Shown here: positions 6,353 to 7,386 of the stretch, one piece after another
How the letters are laid out: each line of letters opens with the position of its first letter
Numbering within the stretch: the stretch's first letter is position 1
From: Candidatus Aminicenantota bacterium
GTDB lineage: Bacteria > Acidobacteriota > Aminicenantia > Aminicenantales > JAFGBC01
Reading direction: 5' to 3'
Assembly: GCA_016933355.1 (NCBI GenBank)
Contig: JAFGBC010000125.1
Span: 1-7,386, forward strand
Length of the DNA stretch: 7,386 nt
Notes under the pieces: generated by a model
Told to the model about the DNA's origin: nothing
Seen by the model: only the letters and a program-made list of their open reading frames with translations
Databases searched by the model: none
Position numbers and translations under genes: made by a program

Positions 6353-7065
6353 GACTTCGGCGGCTCGGCCGCGCCGCTCGGTTCGCCGGCGCGCGCGTAA
6401 TAGCGGAGGATAAACCCCTCCTGGACGCGATAGGACCAATGCACGTCGCGGAGCAGGCGGGCGGCTTCCTCGAACCGTCCCCGGCGGATCTCATCGACCA
6501 GGGCCTCGTGTTCGGCGCAGGAGGCGACCTCCCAGTCCTTGAGCCAGGCCTCGGGCCGCGGAAAATCGTAGAGCCTTTTCTTCAGGGTGTTGACGATCCG
6601 GACGAGAGTCGCGTTTCCGCAGGCGTCGAGAAACGAGTTGTGGAACTTCAAGTTCCGGTCGTAATAGAGCTCAAAATTGTTGTCGGACAAGGCCCGAGTC
6701 ATGGCCTCGCACAGCTTTTCCATGTTTTTGACGACCGGCTCTTTGAGATTTTCGCACGACGACATCAGAGCGGACGCCTCCAAATTGCCGATGATCTCGT
6801 AATAATCCTTGATGTCCCGGAACGTGAGCATCCGGACGACGACCCCCCGCCGGGGCAGGATCGTGACGAAGCTCTCGGTCTCGAGCTGGAGGAGGGCATC
6901 CCGGAGCGGGGTTTTGCTGACGCCGAGCTTGCGCGACGTTTCGTCCATGTTGATGACCGATCCCGGAGTCAGGTGGCCCTTGTGCAGCTCTTCGCGCAGG
7001 TATTCGTAGACCTGCTCCTTGAGGGACTTGATGGTGAGAAGAGGCTTCTTCGCTGCGTTCGTCAT
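6349..7065 (-). CDS. GntR-family transcriptional regulator, FCD (FadR-like) subfamily
   Basis: A 238-residue DNA-binding regulator. Residues about 10-78 form the winged helix of GntR proteins (SLKEQVYEYLREEL, then LGVSKTPLRDALLQLE and the wing PRRGVVV). Residues about 85-225 are the helical FCD ligand domain. H142 (KFHNSF), H186 (AEHEAL) and H209 (DVHWSY) fit the three metal-binding His; the usual Asp four residues before the first His is N138 here, with D136 nearby. The ATG at 7065 is preferred over an upstream TTG at 7086: GGAG stands 8 bases before the ATG, nothing precedes the TTG, and the predicted transcript begins about there. It is the first gene of the operon, overlaps the activase by four bases, and probably represses its own promoter through the palindrome at 7091-7107. 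The ligand may be the pathway substrate. Base composition in its middle (about 6600-6830) looks less GC-rich than its neighbours. Confidence 0.92.
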   Translation of the reverse strand: MTNAAKKPLLTIKSLKEQVYEYLREELHKGHLTPGSVINMDETSRKLGVSKTPLRDALLQLETESFVTILPRRGVVVRMLTFRDIKDYYEIIGNLEASALMSSCENLKEPVVKNMEKLCEAMTRALSDNNFELYYDRNLKFHNSFLDACGNATLVRIVNTLKKRLYDFPRPEAWLKDWEVASCAEHEALVDEIRRGRFEEAARLLRDVHWSYRVQEGFILRYYARAGEPSGAAEPPKS

Positions 7066-7073
7066 TGCTTCAG

Positions 7074-7077
7074 CTCC
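7074..7077 (-). promoter_or_regulatory. Ribosome binding site deciding the regulator start
   Basis: GGAG on the minus strand lies 8 bases upstream of the ATG at 7065. The alternative TTG at 7086 has only AT-rich sequence before it, so this site fixes the start at 7065. Confidence 0.65.
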
Positions 7078-7090
7078 GGGTCTCAATTTA

Positions 7091-7107
7091 GTAATATATC
7101 AGATATC
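7091..7107 (-). promoter_or_regulatory. Candidate operator 1 inside the regulator promoter
   Basis: The minus strand reads GATATCTGATATATTAC. It contains the palindrome ATATC-A-GATAT (7096-7106, plus strand) and shares the pattern GATAT-N3-ATAT-N(1-2)-TTAC with the site at 7171-7188. It overlaps the -10 and part of the spacer of the operon promoter, where a bound repressor would block polymerase. The GntR-type regulator encoded just downstream is the natural candidate to bind it (inference). Confidence 0.5.
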
Positions 7108-7121
7108 ACAAATGGAGTCAA
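7093..7121 (-). promoter_or_regulatory. Promoter of the regulator-activase-dehydratase operon
   Basis: On the minus strand TTGACT (7121-7116), a 17-base spacer and TATATT (7098-7093) match the consensus at five of six in both boxes. Transcription would start near 7086, giving a leader of about 20 bases that holds the GGAG site and fitting the ATG at 7065. Confidence 0.65.
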
Positions 7122-7170
7122 GGACAAGCGATTGAACATCGTACCAGCTTTTTAGAATCCGATGACATCC

Positions 7171-7188
7171 GATATTACATATCATTAC
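7171..7188 (+). promoter_or_regulatory. Candidate operator 2 in the divergent region
   Basis: GATATTACATATCATTAC contains the perfect palindrome GATAT-TAC-ATATC (7171-7183). It is an inverted-orientation relative of the site at 7091-7107, with centres about 76 bases apart. It lies between the two divergent promoters and could allow one regulator to act on both. Just upstream are GATGACATC (7161-7169, GATG-A-CATC) and the direct repeat ATCCGAT (7157-7163 and 7167-7173), which may be part of the same control region. Confidence 0.4.
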
Positions 7189-7233
7189 ACGCTTAGGTTA
7201 ATCCAGAGCGGATGTGATGTCAATTTTTCCATG

Positions 7234-7264
7234 TTGGCTCTCGCAATATAAAAAAGGCTATAAT
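7234..7264 (+). promoter_or_regulatory. Candidate promoter of the fucU-like gene
   Basis: A perfect -10, TATAAT (7259-7264), is preceded by an A-rich tract and by TTGGCT (7234-7239) at a 19-base spacing, longer than ideal. Start is expected near 7271, leaving a leader of about 32 bases before the ATG at 7303. The -10 is convincing, the -35 less so. Confidence 0.55.
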
Positions 7265-7289
7265 GAATCGTACTTCGCAAGACCGACGC

Positions 7290-7295
7290 AGGAGG
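7290..7295 (+). promoter_or_regulatory. Ribosome binding site of the fucU-like gene
   Basis: AGGAGG, a full Shine-Dalgarno, stands 7 bases before the ATG at 7303, which supports the start of this cut-off gene. Confidence 0.75.
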
Positions 7296-7302
7296 CCGAG
7301 AC

Positions 7303-7386
7303 ATGCTGAAGGGCATTTCGCCTCTCTTGAGCCCCGAATTGTTGGCCGTTCTATGCCGGATGGGCCACGGCGACGAGATCGTCCTG
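7303..7386 (+). CDS. fucU: RbsD/FucU-family sugar mutarotase, partial (first 28 residues)
   Basis: Only the N-terminus is present; the reading frame is open to the window edge. The 28 residues closely follow FucU (L-fucose mutarotase) as I recall it: MLKGISPLLSPELL, then MGHGDEIVL. H22 in GHGDE is at the position of the family's catalytic His. RbsD starts differently, so FucU is the closer relative. The enzyme interconverts the alpha and beta forms of a reducing sugar such as fucose in the cytosol. It diverges from the regulator operon and has its own ribosome site and a perfect -10 box. Whether it belongs to a fucose or other sugar gene set lies beyond the window. Confidence 0.8.
   Translation, partial: MLKGISPLLSPELLAVLCRMGHGDEIVL

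Noticed and set aside
6353..6439. Longer N-terminus for the activase starting at 6439
   Set aside because: The added 29 residues lie wholly inside the regulator gene and do not resemble the family; the ATG at 6352 starts just before the conserved VFDVQRY region.
7066..7086. Longer regulator start at the TTG at 7086
   Set aside because: It has no ribosome site and sits at the predicted transcript start; GGAG is correctly placed for the ATG at 7065.
7132..7158. TTGAAC ... TAGAAT as a plus-strand promoter
   Set aside because: The spacer is only 15 bases and it lies far from the fucU-like start, which has a better -10 at 7259-7264.
7208..7224. TGTGATGTCA as a CRP/FNR-type site before the fucU-like gene
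   Set aside because: Only one half-site is present; the matching second half at the required spacing is missing.

Overview
This is a GC-rich, gene-dense window of 7.4 kb with seven protein genes: six complete and one cut by the right edge. A small secreted beta-barrel-like protein ending in Phe suggests a Gram-negative-type cell with an outer membrane. An oxygen-sensitive glycyl radical enzyme with its activase points to anaerobic life. The mix of peptide and sugar genes would fit an uncultured anaerobic fermenter, for example of the Aminicenantes/Acidobacteria kind. That placement is a guess from style and was not tested.

Layout, left to right. A nitrilase-superfamily carbon-nitrogen hydrolase (48-872, minus) is followed by a divergent promoter region (873-1038). 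Next comes a secreted, probably outer-membrane protein of unknown role (1039-1602, plus). Its stop codon overlaps that of a convergent M24 proline peptidase (1599-2996, minus). Upstream of the peptidase, transcribed in the same direction, lie a glycyl radical enzyme (3077-5440), its radical SAM activase (5444-6352) and a GntR/FCD regulator (6349-7065). The gene order in transcription is regulator, activase, radical enzyme, peptidase. The first three are tightly coupled (a 4-base ATGA overlap, then a 3-base gap). The peptidase follows an 80-base gap and has a good promoter of its own. A divergent AT-rich regulatory region (7066-7302) separates this operon from the start of a FucU/RbsD-type sugar mutarotase gene (7303 to the edge, plus).

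Functional reading. The radical enzyme has the CxE active site of the dehydratase/eliminase group. At every position I could recall and align it carries the residues of trans-4-hydroxy-L-proline dehydratase (HypD), and it lacks the Asp of glycerol/propanediol dehydratases. The peptidase family cuts Xaa-Pro bonds. Together they suggest a route from collagen-like or other hydroxyproline-containing peptides to free hydroxyproline and then to pyrroline-5-carboxylate. The pyrroline-5-carboxylate reductase needed to finish the path is not in the window. The regulator probably controls its own operon: a palindrome lies inside its promoter, and a related site lies about 76 bases away toward the mutarotase gene.

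No RNA genes, CRISPR arrays, insertion sequences or convincing intrinsic terminators were seen. No gene-free stretch exceeds 300 bases. All promoter and operator calls are by eye.
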